A stretch of 64,000 nt of DNA, from assembly GCA_028291615.1 (NCBI GenBank), contig JAQGHM010000391.1:37548-101547 (forward strand), written 5' to 3'. A program made the position numbers and the translations under genes. Numbering within the stretch: position 1 is the first letter of the stretch; every line of letters starts with the position of its first letter. The notes beneath the pieces are model-generated. The model worked only from the letters and a program-made list of their open reading frames with translations. It made no database searches and was not told where the DNA came from. Positions 24,457-32,817 of the stretch are shown here, piece after piece. The stretch comes from Phycisphaerales bacterium. GTDB taxonomy: Bacteria > Planctomycetota > Phycisphaerae > Tepidisphaerales > Tepidisphaeraceae.

Positions 24457-25785
24457 CTATTCCTGCCCCCCTGCTGCGACCGGCGATTTGCCTGGTTTGC
24501 TCGCGCGAATGGTGAAGCGCCACGATCCGTCGGCCAGCTTTTCCATCTGCGGCGGCGGCACTTCCAGTCCTGCGCCGCGCGCGGCGGCGACGAGCACGTC
24601 AGCGCCATCGTACGCCTTGGATCGGCCGCCCAGTTCCGCCGTCGTCTCGTTGAAGGCCATGCGATCCATCTGCAAACTCGAATCCGGCGGAACGCGCGAC
24701 AGCACATCGTGCAGGACGCGCAGCGCCGACCCTTGCGCGGCTGCGGGGAGCGCGGAGGAGCTGGTCTGGGTGAGTTTTTTCCGCTCGCTTTCGACCGTGG
24801 CGCGGACGTTGGGGGGCACTGGCCAGTTGGGGAATTCGAGCTTGAACTCATTGGCGAGTTGCGTCTCGTAGGATTGCGCGAGGTGGTCGTAGCCAACGGA
24901 GCGGTAGAAGAAAACGGCGGCGAGGACGAGACAAACTGCGGCGGCGGCTGTGAGCGCGGCATTCATCGGGCGGCGGATGACTCGGAGTGGGTCGCTGATT
25001 GACAAGGCGTCGCGGCGGAGCTCGACCCATGGTTTCACGCGGCCCGAGAGCACGTCGGGCGCGATCGCGATGACGGTCTGCTCGATGGTCAGGTTTTGGA
25101 CGGCTGTGATGGCGAGGCCAGTTACCGCGGCCAACTCTTCGATGATCGGCGACTGGTCTAAGTCAATCGCCACTGCCTGTTGCGAACCTTCGAGTTCCGC
25201 CAGTAGAACGTCGAGTTCGAAGCGGACAGCTTCAAGTTGATCGGACGCCAGCGACCACCGGTCTGGCACGTCGCCTGCGCGCGTGATCAGGTTGATCGAC
25301 GCGCCTTCCCGCCAGAGGAGCACGGTCGTGGCGGCCCCGCCCCATCCGTAGTGCTGCGCCGCCAGCAACGCCGCCGGCGACATGCTCTGTACAACCACGC
25401 CCGCGGCCTCGAGCGCTTTGACAATCGGCACAACGCGATCGTTGGCAACGCATACGCCCAGGGCGCTTTCGTCATGCTCAATGAAATCCGCAGTGAACGC
25501 CTCGGCTGCAAGCGGCAGCTTTTCCTCCAGCCGAAAGCGCATCGCGGCGCGATCGTGCCGAGGCAGGCCCTGCGTGGAGATCGACGCCGCCATGCACCAT
25601 GACGACGGCAAGGCGAGGAGGACGCCTTCGCCCTGATATTGCCGCTCGCGCAGCTTGGCCGCCACCGCTGCGGCGATCTCATTCGCAGACGTTTCTCGGT
25701 CGATGCGCAATTCATCCACAGCGCCGGCGGAGGCGATGCGCCAGGAGTCGTCGCCTGCGAAGAGGATGGTGGTGAGCGGGGACAT
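24457..25785 (-). CDS. gspL: GspL/PilM-PilN-like type II secretion platform protein
   Basis: 442 residues. An actin-like cytoplasmic domain covers about 1-265 (TILFAGDDSW, VLLALPSSW, LPRHDRAAMRFRLEEKLPL), followed by one membrane segment (about 281-300) and a periplasmic domain with a coiled coil and a ferredoxin-like fold (LRVLHDVLSRVPPDSSLQM). That is GspL, which recruits the GspE ATPase to the membrane platform through its actin-like part. It starts 4 nt after the gspC stop. Confidence 0.78.
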   Translation of the reverse strand: MSPLTTILFAGDDSWRIASAGAVDELRIDRETSANEIAAAVAAKLRERQYQGEGVLLALPSSWCMAASISTQGLPRHDRAAMRFRLEEKLPLAAEAFTADFIEHDESALGVCVANDRVVPIVKALEAAGVVVQSMSPAALLAAQHYGWGGAATTVLLWREGASINLITRAGDVPDRWSLASDQLEAVRFELDVLLAELEGSQQAVAIDLDQSPIIEELAAVTGLAITAVQNLTIEQTVIAIAPDVLSGRVKPWVELRRDALSISDPLRVIRRPMNAALTAAAAVCLVLAAVFFYRSVGYDHLAQSYETQLANEFKLEFPNWPVPPNVRATVESERKKLTQTSSSALPAAAQGSALRVLHDVLSRVPPDSSLQMDRMAFNETTAELGGRSKAYDGADVLVAAARGAGLEVPPPQMEKLADGSWRFTIRASKPGKSPVAAGGQE

Positions 25786-25789
25786 CGGG

Positions 25790-26272
25790 CTATCCGCCGC
25801 TCCCTTCGCGCAGCTTGGCGATGGTCAGTCGCTGGCCGGCGACTTCGACGTCGACCTGCGCCGTGCGGATCGCCACGATCTTCGCGCCATTCGCCAATTC
25901 GCCCAGGCCTTTGATTTCGACGATGCCGGAAGAAGTTCGAATCATCGCCAGCGAGTCGCCGATCGTGCCGATCAACACAAATGGCCCGCCCGGCCCGGCG
26001 GGCGTTGCGGTCATTTCGGAAATCGGCGCAGTTACCGGCGCATCCGACAGCGACTTCCGCAGGCTAAGCCGCCAGATCGGCTCGAATTCCGCCAGCGACA
26101 ATTGCGAATCCACCGAACCCTGTGAAGTCGCCGCAGCCCGCCGGCCGATCCCGCGCGAATCAGAATCCACCTCCACTGGCGTCAACACGCCTAAGCCCGC
26201 GCAGACGATCGCCCCCGCCGCCAGCCCCGCCGCCAGGGTCCACAAGCCAAGATTCACCTTCCGAACGTTCAT
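25790..26272 (-). CDS. gspC: GspC/PilP-like type II secretion component
   Basis: 160 residues. One N-terminal membrane segment (about 8-30), a linker, and a C-terminal beta-rich HR-type domain (about 98-155: GPFVLIGTIGDSLAMI, then IVEIKGLGELANGAKIVAI). GspC links the inner-membrane platform to the GspD secretin through this domain. It lacks the C-terminal PDZ or coiled-coil domain of proteobacterial GspC and so is closer to PilP-like short forms. Position between gspK and gspL supports the call. Confidence 0.7.
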   Translation of the reverse strand: MNVRKVNLGLWTLAAGLAAGAIVCAGLGVLTPVEVDSDSRGIGRRAAATSQGSVDSQLSLAEFEPIWRLSLRKSLSDAPVTAPISEMTATPAGPGGPFVLIGTIGDSLAMIRTSSGIVEIKGLGELANGAKIVAIRTAQVDVEVAGQRLTIAKLREGSGG

Positions 26273-26283
26273 CCCAATCTCAT

Positions 26284-26330
26284 CTCCGTGTCCTCCGTGA
26301 CTCCGTGGTAAGAATTCTCTTCACCACGAA
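26284..26330. repeat. CTCCGTG-type dispersed repeat between gspK and gspC
   Basis: CTCCGTGTCCTCCGTGACTC and the flanking GTGG...CCACG bases fill the 48-bp gspK-gspC gap. The last codons of gspK, including its TGA (26321-26323), lie in it. On the minus strand it reads ACCACGGAG-TCACGGAG-GACACGGAG, a 9-bp period. From memory this resembles a repeat found between genes in many environmental bacteria. Confidence 0.55.
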
Positions 26331-27274
26331 AATGACCATATCGCGGGCCGCTTCGCATCTGCCTCATCGGACACGAACAGATCATACCCGTCCCGCCGCC
26401 CGTTGCGTGAAATGACCCAGAGCGAGTGACAACTCGAGGTTTCGGACAGGGCGAAATTGCCCTTGTTTTTCAGCGATTCTCCCGCTGCCTTAGTCATCAG
26501 TTCCTGCAGGCGATCCGCGGGACTTTGGTCGAATGATCCTTCGGACGCGCGCCGGTCAAACAGCTTATCCCGTGCCTCGACCAGGCGATTAATTTCGACT
26601 GCCGTGAGCGATCTGCCCGCCGCCAGGCCCAGCGCCGTATCGCTGGCGCGGCGGATGTTCATTGCGCCATTTCCCCAGCAGGTCATCAGGTCGACTGGCG
26701 CAATTCGGCTGCCGGGCAGCGGCCGCACCAATTGCACAGCCGGTACGCCATCGAACACCTGCCCCCAACCGCCGACGGCCAAGGCGCTCGAGTTCCAGAT
26801 TGGTTGCGTTGCTGCGGGCGCGGTGGTTGTGTTGCGAATCGGCTGAAGCACGCCGCCGATCGTCGCCCGCAGCTTGATTCGGTTGGACATGCCAGAGCCC
26901 GACAGGCCTTGCCGGATGCGCGTCTCAGCCAGGGGGAGATCGGCGCCGCTGAGGATCGCGTTGACGTTGGCTTTGGCTTGCTCGTCGGCGAGGATCATGT
27001 CGAAGGTCATGCCGCCGAGTTTCACGGCGACCGCGTAACTTGCCGCTGGCCGCCGCCGCTCTTGTTCCAAGGCGGAGAGGATCGGCTCGACGTGCGGTAA
27101 CACCGCTTTGCGGCAACTCGCGACGCCCCATCGGCGCTGGAGATCGTCTTCGGTGCTGCGCGCCGCCACCGCGGCGCGACCGGCGAGGCGGCTGACCGAG
27201 ACGAGCAGCGTGGTGGAAAGGACGAGCAGCCCCAGCACCATGATCAGCACGTATCCGCGCGGCCTTCGCCTCAT
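26321..27274 (-). CDS. gspK: GspK-like minor pseudopilin
   Basis: 317 residues from the ATG at 27274, which overlaps the gspJ stop (ATGA). The N-terminus MRRRPRGYVLIMVLGLLVL is a prepilin-like signal: basic leader, Gly, then a hydrophobic helix, without the usual Glu5, which is the known hallmark of GspK tip pseudopilins. A large globular domain follows (DEQAKANVNAIL is the typical GspK helical insertion). GspK caps the pseudopilus tip with GspI and GspJ. Longer in-frame upstream codons are arginine-rich gspJ antisense frame and are discarded. Confidence 0.8.
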   Translation of the reverse strand: MRRRPRGYVLIMVLGLLVLSTTLLVSVSRLAGRAAVAARSTEDDLQRRWGVASCRKAVLPHVEPILSALEQERRRPAASYAVAVKLGGMTFDMILADEQAKANVNAILSGADLPLAETRIRQGLSGSGMSNRIKLRATIGGVLQPIRNTTTAPAATQPIWNSSALAVGGWGQVFDGVPAVQLVRPLPGSRIAPVDLMTCWGNGAMNIRRASDTALGLAAGRSLTAVEINRLVEARDKLFDRRASEGSFDQSPADRLQELMTKAAGESLKNKGNFALSETSSCHSLWVISRNGRRDGYDLFVSDEADAKRPAIWSFSW

Positions 27275-27876
27275 CGCAGCACCATTTCGCGATCGACCAC
27301 GCGGTTGAGGAACTCGATGCGCACGCGCACGCGCGATGGCACGCGCCGCGCCGCCACGATCGCGCCGCTGCCGTTCGCCCCGCGCAGTCGCTCGGCCACG
27401 TCGTCGCCCAGGTGCACGGGATCGGCGTCGTCCGACACGACGGTCAGCGTTACCTTTTTCACCCCCGCCGCCACCACCTCGCTCCACCGATCCGGGCGGA
27501 TCGCATCATCCAGGTATGTCTGCTCGCGAAGGAGCACGCCAGCGCTGGTTCCCGATCGCGCGACACGGTATCGCACTTGCGCCAGACGCTGGTTCGCCGC
27601 GAACGTTTTCGCGTCGATGCCGCCGAAGCTCACTAGCTCGAATTCGCTTTGATGGGTCGCGCCGACGATGGCGGCTCCGTTCGCCAGGTCGCGCCGGATC
27701 ATTTCCATGACGCCTGTGGATGAATCGATCGCGGTTCGCGATTCCATTCGGCGGCGATCGCGCGCCAACGCCGCCGTCGCCGTCAGGACACCGCCCATCA
27801 GGATGGCGGCCAGCGTGGTCGCCAGGAGCATTTCGATCAGGGTGAAACCGCCGCGCATTCTGCGTCGTGCGATCAT
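27271..27876 (-). CDS. gspJ: GspJ-like minor pseudopilin
   Basis: 201 residues. The type III signal is MIARRRMRGG|FTLIEM, with Gly at -1 and Glu at +5, followed by the hydrophobic N-terminal helix. The mid-section (VGATHQSEFELVSFGG) is a beta-rich globular domain as in GspJ. It overlaps gspI and gspK by ATGA at each junction, so translation is probably coupled. It should join GspK and GspI at the pseudopilus tip. Confidence 0.8.
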   Translation of the reverse strand: MIARRRMRGGFTLIEMLLATTLAAILMGGVLTATAALARDRRRMESRTAIDSSTGVMEMIRRDLANGAAIVGATHQSEFELVSFGGIDAKTFAANQRLAQVRYRVARSGTSAGVLLREQTYLDDAIRPDRWSEVVAAGVKKVTLTVVSDDADPVHLGDDVAERLRGANGSGAIVAARRVPSRVRVRIEFLNRVVDREMVLR

Positions 27877-28283
27877 GGCCGCTCCTCACGTCCGCGGAGG
27901 TGCTTCACCACGTCGATCGCCAGCACGCGCTTGCCCGCTTCGACGACTTCGACTCGCACGATGCCCGCGCCCAGGTGCGCCGCGCCGGGATCAGCGACCC
28001 ACTCCGTCCGCCAGGCGCATCCTTCCACCCCGGCGAGGCTGCCGCGCGCCGGCACCGGGATCGAATCATTCCCCTCGCCCCCCATCCAGCCCGCCAGCAT
28101 GCGGTCCACCGCCTCGGCCGCCTGCGTGCGCCGCTGCGCCGCCTCCCATTGGCGCATGAAGCGCCCGCGCGCCAGCGTCACCGCGCAGACGAGCACCGCC
28201 AGCACGACCAGGCCGGCGATCACTTCAATCAGCGTCACGCCCGGGCGCGACCTTCGCGAAAATGGCTTCGACCTGCGCATCAT
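27873..28283 (-). CDS. gspI: GspI-like minor pseudopilin
   Basis: 136 residues, small as GspI usually is. Leader MMRRSKPFSRRSRPG|VTLIEV with Gly at -1, then a hydrophobic helix and a short globular domain (GCAWRTEWV). The first 20 codons overlap the end of gspH by 59 nt in another frame, unusually long for this cluster. Assigned as GspI by size and its place between gspH and gspJ. Confidence 0.75.
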   Translation of the reverse strand: MMRRSKPFSRRSRPGVTLIEVIAGLVVLAVLVCAVTLARGRFMRQWEAAQRRTQAAEAVDRMLAGWMGGEGNDSIPVPARGSLAGVEGCAWRTEWVADPGAAHLGAGIVRVEVVEAGKRVLAIDVVKHLRGREERP

Positions 28284-28752
28284 CCGCCAGGGTTAGAGTT
28301 TCCCCGCCAAGACCCGTCACAATCACCCATCGCTGCGCCTCTGGGCCGACGAGTTTCACCGCGTACGTCTGTGACACGCCCAGCGGTGAAACCGCGATGG
28401 ACGTTTCGCCGTATTCCTCGGTTCGGGATTTCGTCCGCACCGCTTCGATACGGAACGGACTGGCGATTGTCGTCCGAAAGCTCACCTCTGCGCTCCGGCC
28501 TTCGCGTCGCTCCAAGGTGCCTTCGGAGATGTCGAATACGATCTCCACGTTGCGCCCGAAGCGCCGCGCGAAGTCGCGGGTCGACGCATCCAAATACTTC
28601 AACTGCTCGATCGCCTCCGACATCCGGGCGCGCCGCAGCGGGGCGCGAAAGCTCCACGCGACGGCCGTCGCCAGCACCCCCAGGATGATCACGGCGACCA
28701 TCGTCTCCACCAGTGTGAACGCGCGGCGGTTATAGGGAGCGACCGATTTCAT
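28225..28752 (-). CDS. gspH: GspH-like minor pseudopilin
   Basis: 175 residues from the ATG at 28752, overlapping the gspG stop as ATGA. Leader MKSVAPYNRRA|FTLVET: the -1 residue is Ala rather than Gly, which prepilin peptidases tolerate less well. Then a hydrophobic helix and a beta-rich domain (VEIVFDISEGTLERREG). The upstream 48 in-frame codons are gspG in another frame and are discarded. Assigned as GspH by order and size. Confidence 0.75.
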   Translation of the reverse strand: MKSVAPYNRRAFTLVETMVAVIILGVLATAVAWSFRAPLRRARMSEAIEQLKYLDASTRDFARRFGRNVEIVFDISEGTLERREGRSAEVSFRTTIASPFRIEAVRTKSRTEEYGETSIAVSPLGVSQTYAVKLVGPEAQRWVIVTGLGGETLTLADDAQVEAIFAKVAPGRDAD

Positions 28753-29201
28753 TTCTTGGCCGACTTGACCTCCACGTCGCTGTTGGTGATGTCCGCGTCC
28801 GCGCCGCTGCCCCCTTCGCGGCCGTCGGCGCCAAAGCTGATGATGTCGTACGCGCGGTTGCGTCCCGGCTGAACGTATTGATAAGGCCGGCCCCACGGGT
28901 CGTTTTGCAGCACCTTGATGTACTGGGGCACCAGCACCGCCAGCCCTTCCTGGTTGGTGGGGAATTTGTCGCGATCGCCGTGATAAAGATCCACCGCGCC
29001 GTCCAGCGTGACGATGTCCGAGATCGCCCGCTTGTGCTTGGCCTTGTCGAGCATGCCGGTGGTCGCGTAGGTGATGATCCCCGCCATCAGGCCGATGATC
29101 ACGACGACGATCATGATCTCGACCAGGGTAAACGCGCGGCGCGCTCTTCCTTCCCTGCCTACTGCCCTCTGCCTACCGCCTACTGTTTCACTGGATCGCA
29201 T
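28749..29201 (-). CDS. gspG: GspG major pseudopilin
   Basis: 150 residues from the ATG at 29201, the only start in frame that leaves a complete leader and is consistent with gspF overlap (14 nt). The leader is long (23 residues) and ends in RRA|FTLVEIMIVVVIIGLMAG, again with Ala at -1. The mature part is typical GspG: ALDGAVDLY-like helix (TLDGAVDLYHGDRDKFPT), then LQNDPWGRPYQYVQPG and a C-terminal calcium-site region. It forms the shaft of the periplasmic pseudopilus that pushes substrates through GspD. Most of the leader is encoded by a 7-bp-period repeat (29154-29185). Confidence 0.88.
   Translation of the reverse strand: MRSSETVGGRQRAVGREGRARRAFTLVEIMIVVVIIGLMAGIITYATTGMLDKAKHKRAISDIVTLDGAVDLYHGDRDKFPTNQEGLAVLVPQYIKVLQNDPWGRPYQYVQPGRNRAYDIISFGADGREGGSGADADITNSDVEVKSAKK
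29154..29185. repeat. 7-bp-period repeat encoding the GspG leader
   Basis: On the minus strand four consecutive units of the type AGTAGGC/GGTAGGC/AGAGGGC/AGTAGGC. A shorter copy lies at 17861-17882 in an intergenic gap. Here it is in frame and encodes most of the leader peptide of GspG (TVGGRQRAVGR). Confidence 0.6.
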
Positions 29202-30396
29202 TTCCGGCCTCCAGTATCGGTAAAACCGTCGCCAGCACAATGAACAACACGACCAGTGCCAACGCGACGATCAGCAGCGGCTCGAGCACCGCCGTCAGCC
29301 GTGCCGCCGCCGTCGAGACCTGCTGGTCGTACGTATCGGCGAGTCGATCCAGCATCTCCTCAAGACGCCCCGATTGCTGGCCGACTGCGAAGACCTGCAC
29401 CACCATCGGCGGGAAGGCGCCGGTGCGCTCGATCGCTTCGCAGATGTCGCCGCCGGCGTTGATGGCGCGCTCGCACTCGACCAGCGCCTCGCGCAATACC
29501 CGGTTGGCTGTTGTCCGCTGCGCGATCTGCACTGCCCGCACGAACACGACGCCGCTCTTGAGCAGCGTGCCGATGACCACGCAGATGCGCACGATCGCCT
29601 GCTTGCGGATCAGGTCGCCGAGGATCGGAACCTTTAAGACAAATCGATCCCAGGCGCTCCGACCGCGCGGCGTGCGGAGCGCTGCGCCGAACCCGGCGAA
29701 TACCGCGATGCCGCACACGGCGATCAGCCACCACCATGACACCAGGAAATCGCTCAGGCCCTTCACCACGCGCGTCGGCAGCGGCAATTCCTGTCCCTGC
29801 TCGATCAGCGGCTCGAGGATGCGCGGTATGACAAACGTCATCAGGAAAATGCTCGCCGCGATCGCCACCGTTAGCACGATCAGCGGATAGATCAGCGCCG
29901 TTGCGATCTTTCCCTTGAACTGTTCGCTGCGCTCGCGAAACTCCGCCAGCCGCTGGAGCGAGGCATCGAGCGTCCCCGCGTCTTCGCCCACTTCGGTGAT
30001 GTTGACCGCCAGTTCGTCGAACACGCCCGGGTGCTCGCGCATCGCCTGCCCCAGGCTCGCCCCGCCCGCCACGCGGTCCCGCAACAGCAGGATCGTCGTG
30101 TGAAACTTCCCCTTGTGCTGCCGCGCCAACGTCTCCAGCGCCTCCAGCAGCGGCACCCCCACGCCCAGCAGCGTCGAAACCTCGCGGATAAACCCACTCA
30201 CCCGGGCTCGCACCCGCCCTGATGCCCGGCGCCATTTCAGTTGCCCGACAGTCGGCTGGGCCGCCGACAACCCCCGCACGACCAGCCCGCGCTCGCGCAG
30301 CAGATCCCGAGCCTGCCGTGGCGTATCGGCGGCGATCGTCCCGCTGCGCTCCCCCGGCTCGCGCGTGTCCAAAGCTTTGTAGGCAAAGACCGGCAT
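29188..30396 (-). CDS. gspF: GspF inner-membrane platform protein
   Basis: 402 residues from the ATG at 30396 (MPVFAYKALD, the standard GspF opening). Two T2SSF cytoplasmic helical domains, about 70-190 and 275-395, each contain the family signature (GVPLLEALETLARQHKGKF and KSGVVFVRAVQIAQR), separated by two membrane segments near 170 and 225 and ended by a third. GspF is the core of the assembly platform, coupling GspE ATP hydrolysis to pseudopilus growth. Overlaps gspG. Confidence 0.93.
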   Translation of the reverse strand: MPVFAYKALDTREPGERSGTIAADTPRQARDLLRERGLVVRGLSAAQPTVGQLKWRRASGRVRARVSGFIREVSTLLGVGVPLLEALETLARQHKGKFHTTILLLRDRVAGGASLGQAMREHPGVFDELAVNITEVGEDAGTLDASLQRLAEFRERSEQFKGKIATALIYPLIVLTVAIAASIFLMTFVIPRILEPLIEQGQELPLPTRVVKGLSDFLVSWWWLIAVCGIAVFAGFGAALRTPRGRSAWDRFVLKVPILGDLIRKQAIVRICVVIGTLLKSGVVFVRAVQIAQRTTANRVLREALVECERAINAGGDICEAIERTGAFPPMVVQVFAVGQQSGRLEEMLDRLADTYDQQVSTAAARLTAVLEPLLIVALALVVLFIVLATVLPILEAGNAIQ

Positions 30397-30435
30397 GCGC
30401 CTACAGGATAACATCCGCCGGAAGATTATCCCCAA

Positions 30436-30894
30436 TCACTTCGCCGGCGCCTGCCGGGCCATCAGGAGCTTGCCATCCTTCTCCCCGACCGCAAACCCGA
30501 TGATGCCGAGCACGCGCTTGCCGTCCTTATCGGAAAACTTCATGTCGAGTTGCTTGATAATCGCGATGTTCGCGCGCCCGGCGACGCCCGGCTCGGTGCG
30601 CTCCTTCTCCACCGCCTTGGGGTCCGGATCGACGAGCTTGAAATCCCAGACCACGTCCTTCTGGTTGACCAGGTCGGCGTACATTCCTTCGGCCTCCTTC
30701 TTCGTCTTCTCGCTCACCCGGTCCCAGCAGGTCAGTTCGACCAGCGTGGCGGACTTGTGGTCCTTAAACGCCTTCTGCACCGCGGCGACGAACCGCGCCT
30801 CCTCAGCCGGCGGTGCGGCCCGCGCTGCCAAAGGCGCCACAACCACGAGAAGAAGCGAGAGGGTCACGGTCACTTGTATGCTTTGTGGGCTCAT
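30436..30894 (-). CDS. Unknown secreted protein encoded between gspE and gspF
   Basis: 152 residues with a clear signal peptide (cut near ARA|AP). The mature part is small, charged and alpha/beta, with EVTCWD-like ELTCWD holding its only cysteine, and FKLVDPDPKAVEKER. It could be a degenerate thioredoxin-like fold, but no CxxC is present and I recognise no family. It sits in the gsp run, 39 nt before gspF and 51 nt after gspE, on the same strand. It may therefore be a lineage-specific accessory of the secretion system or a passenger. Confidence 0.7.
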   Translation of the reverse strand: MSPQSIQVTVTLSLLLVVVAPLAARAAPPAEEARFVAAVQKAFKDHKSATLVELTCWDRVSEKTKKEAEGMYADLVNQKDVVWDFKLVDPDPKAVEKERTEPGVAGRANIAIIKQLDMKFSDKDGKRVLGIIGFAVGEKDGKLLMARQAPAK

Positions 30895-30945
30895 GAAATC
30901 TCGGACGCCAATCCCGCACGGAAGTTCCGCACCTTGCTCCGCGCG

Positions 30946-32664
30946 TTAGACGGTCGCCGGCGCATCGTTCACCGAATCGATCGTGCCATCTTCCCCCTCC
31001 GGCCGCATCGTCACGCGCTCCACCTCGCTGGTCGTCGTCACGCCCGCCAGCACCTTTTCCACGCCGTCATCTCGCAGCGTTCGCATTCCGGCCGCGACCG
31101 CCGCGTCTTTGATCTCCGCTGCTGTCGCGTGGGCCTGGATCAGTTTTCGCACCCGTTCGTCCATGCTCAGCAGCTCGAATGTTCCCACGCGCCCGCGAAA
31201 GCCCGTCCCGCGGCAGACCGGACATCCCCGCCCCTTCCGCATCCCCGCCGCCTTCGCAGCGCTCACCCCTAGCCACTCCAATTCCGCCTCGTCTGGTGTA
31301 AACGGCGCTGCGCACACCCCGCAGATGCGCCGCACCAGCCGCTGCGCCATTACGCCGACCACGCTGCTCGCCACCAGGTACGGCTCGATGCCCAGATCCA
31401 GCAATCGCGTCACCGCGCTGGCTGCGTCGTTTGTGTGCAGCGTGCTGAAGACCAAGTGCCCCGTCAGCGACGACTGGATCGCCATCGTCGCCGTCTCGCG
31501 ATCTCTGATCTCGCCTACCATGATCACGTCCGGGTCCTGCCGCAGCACGCTCCGCAGGCCGCTGGCGAAGGTCATTCCCTTTTTATCGCTCACCTGGGTC
31601 TGGCTGATCCCTTCGAGTTGGTACTCGATCGGATCCTCCAGCGTCAGCACGTTTTTCTCTTTGCTGTTGATGCGCTTTAAGGCCGCATACAGCGTCGTAC
31701 TCTTGCCGCTGCCGGTGGGGCCGGTCACCAGCACCAGGCCGTGCTCGACGCCCACCAGTTCCTGAAATCGCGCCAGTGTTGACGCGTCCATCCCGATCTC
31801 GGCCAGCTCATACAGGCGCGCGCTTTTATCGAGAAGCCGGATCACCACGCGCTCGCCATAGCTCGTCGGCAGCGACGCGATGCGCAAATCCACCACCCGA
31901 TCCCCGATCTGCACCGTTGCGCGGCCGTCCTGGGCCAGGCGTTTCTCCGCGATGTTCATCCGGCCCATGACCTTCACGCGGCTGACCACTTCCTCCTGCA
32001 CGTTCTTCGGCAGCGCGAACGCGTCATACAGCACGCCATCCACCCGCGTGCGCACCATCAGCCGCTCTTCGTATGGTTGAATGTGCACGTCCGACGCGCT
32101 CGACTTGGCGGCCTCAAACAACATCAGGTTCACCAGCTTGATGACCGGTGCCCGGCTGGCGTTATCCAGCAGATCCTCCCGCGCTCCCAGCCGCCGCACC
32201 TCGTCCAGCACCGTGTTGCGATCGAGCTTCTCGATAAACGCCTGCGCCTGCCCGGTGCGCTCCTGATACGCCTGGTTGATCGCCGCCAACACCACGTCCT
32301 GAGAAGCCATCACCGGCACGACCAGGCGATTCAAAAACCGCCCCACGATCTGCACCTGCTCCAGCCCCGCCGGATCGCCCACCGCCAGCAGCAACTGATC
32401 CCCATCCCCCATCAACCCCAGCACATGATGCTGCCGCGCAAACGCGATCGGCACGGCGTTCATAAACTCCGCCGATGGCGCGAACGCACTAAGATTCTCC
32501 AAAAACCCAATCCCCATGCCCGTTGCGACCGCACGAGCAATCGCCGCCTCGGGCGCCCCCGCCGACCGAGCCGCACAAACCGTGGCCACAATGCCGCCCA
32601 GAGCCGGCAGCGCGCCGTTTACCAGCCCCGCCAATTCGCTTCGCACTCGGTCCGCCACCGGCAT
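30946..32664 (-). CDS. gspE: GspE type II secretion ATPase
   Basis: 572 residues from the ATG at 32664, which sits 7 nt after a TACGAT box. N-terminal N1E-type domain to about 140, then the ATPase: Walker A GPTGSGKST at 315-323, Asp box LEDPIEYQLEG, Walker B IMVGEIRDRET and His box TGHLVFSTLHTNDA. The zinc-binding C-terminal module has CGVC (448-451) and CPVC (481-484). It hydrolyses ATP at the inner membrane to drive pseudopilus assembly, docking on GspL and GspF. Codons upstream to 32760 are open but lack family sequence. Confidence 0.95.
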   Translation of the reverse strand: MPVADRVRSELAGLVNGALPALGGIVATVCAARSAGAPEAAIARAVATGMGIGFLENLSAFAPSAEFMNAVPIAFARQHHVLGLMGDGDQLLLAVGDPAGLEQVQIVGRFLNRLVVPVMASQDVVLAAINQAYQERTGQAQAFIEKLDRNTVLDEVRRLGAREDLLDNASRAPVIKLVNLMLFEAAKSSASDVHIQPYEERLMVRTRVDGVLYDAFALPKNVQEEVVSRVKVMGRMNIAEKRLAQDGRATVQIGDRVVDLRIASLPTSYGERVVIRLLDKSARLYELAEIGMDASTLARFQELVGVEHGLVLVTGPTGSGKSTTLYAALKRINSKEKNVLTLEDPIEYQLEGISQTQVSDKKGMTFASGLRSVLRQDPDVIMVGEIRDRETATMAIQSSLTGHLVFSTLHTNDAASAVTRLLDLGIEPYLVASSVVGVMAQRLVRRICGVCAAPFTPDEAELEWLGVSAAKAAGMRKGRGCPVCRGTGFRGRVGTFELLSMDERVRKLIQAHATAAEIKDAAVAAGMRTLRDDGVEKVLAGVTTTSEVERVTMRPEGEDGTIDSVNDAPATV

Positions 32665-32671
32665 GGGCTGG

Positions 32672-32677
32672 ATCGTA
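32672..32677 (-). promoter_or_regulatory. Candidate -10 giving a leaderless start of gspE
   Basis: TACGAT on the minus strand ends 7 nt before the ATG at 32664. No convincing -35 is seen. If real it separates gspE and its followers from gspD. Confidence 0.35.
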
Positions 32678-32817
32678 ACAGCATACCCCGCAAAACATAA
32701 AGGAATGCCGTAGTTTTGCGCGCCCAACTTGTTTGCGCGATTACAGCGTTCGGCTCCCATTAGCCGATGCTCCCCTAATCTGATGCCGCGACCCGTTTAC
32801 ACCCGAAGGTACGCCCC

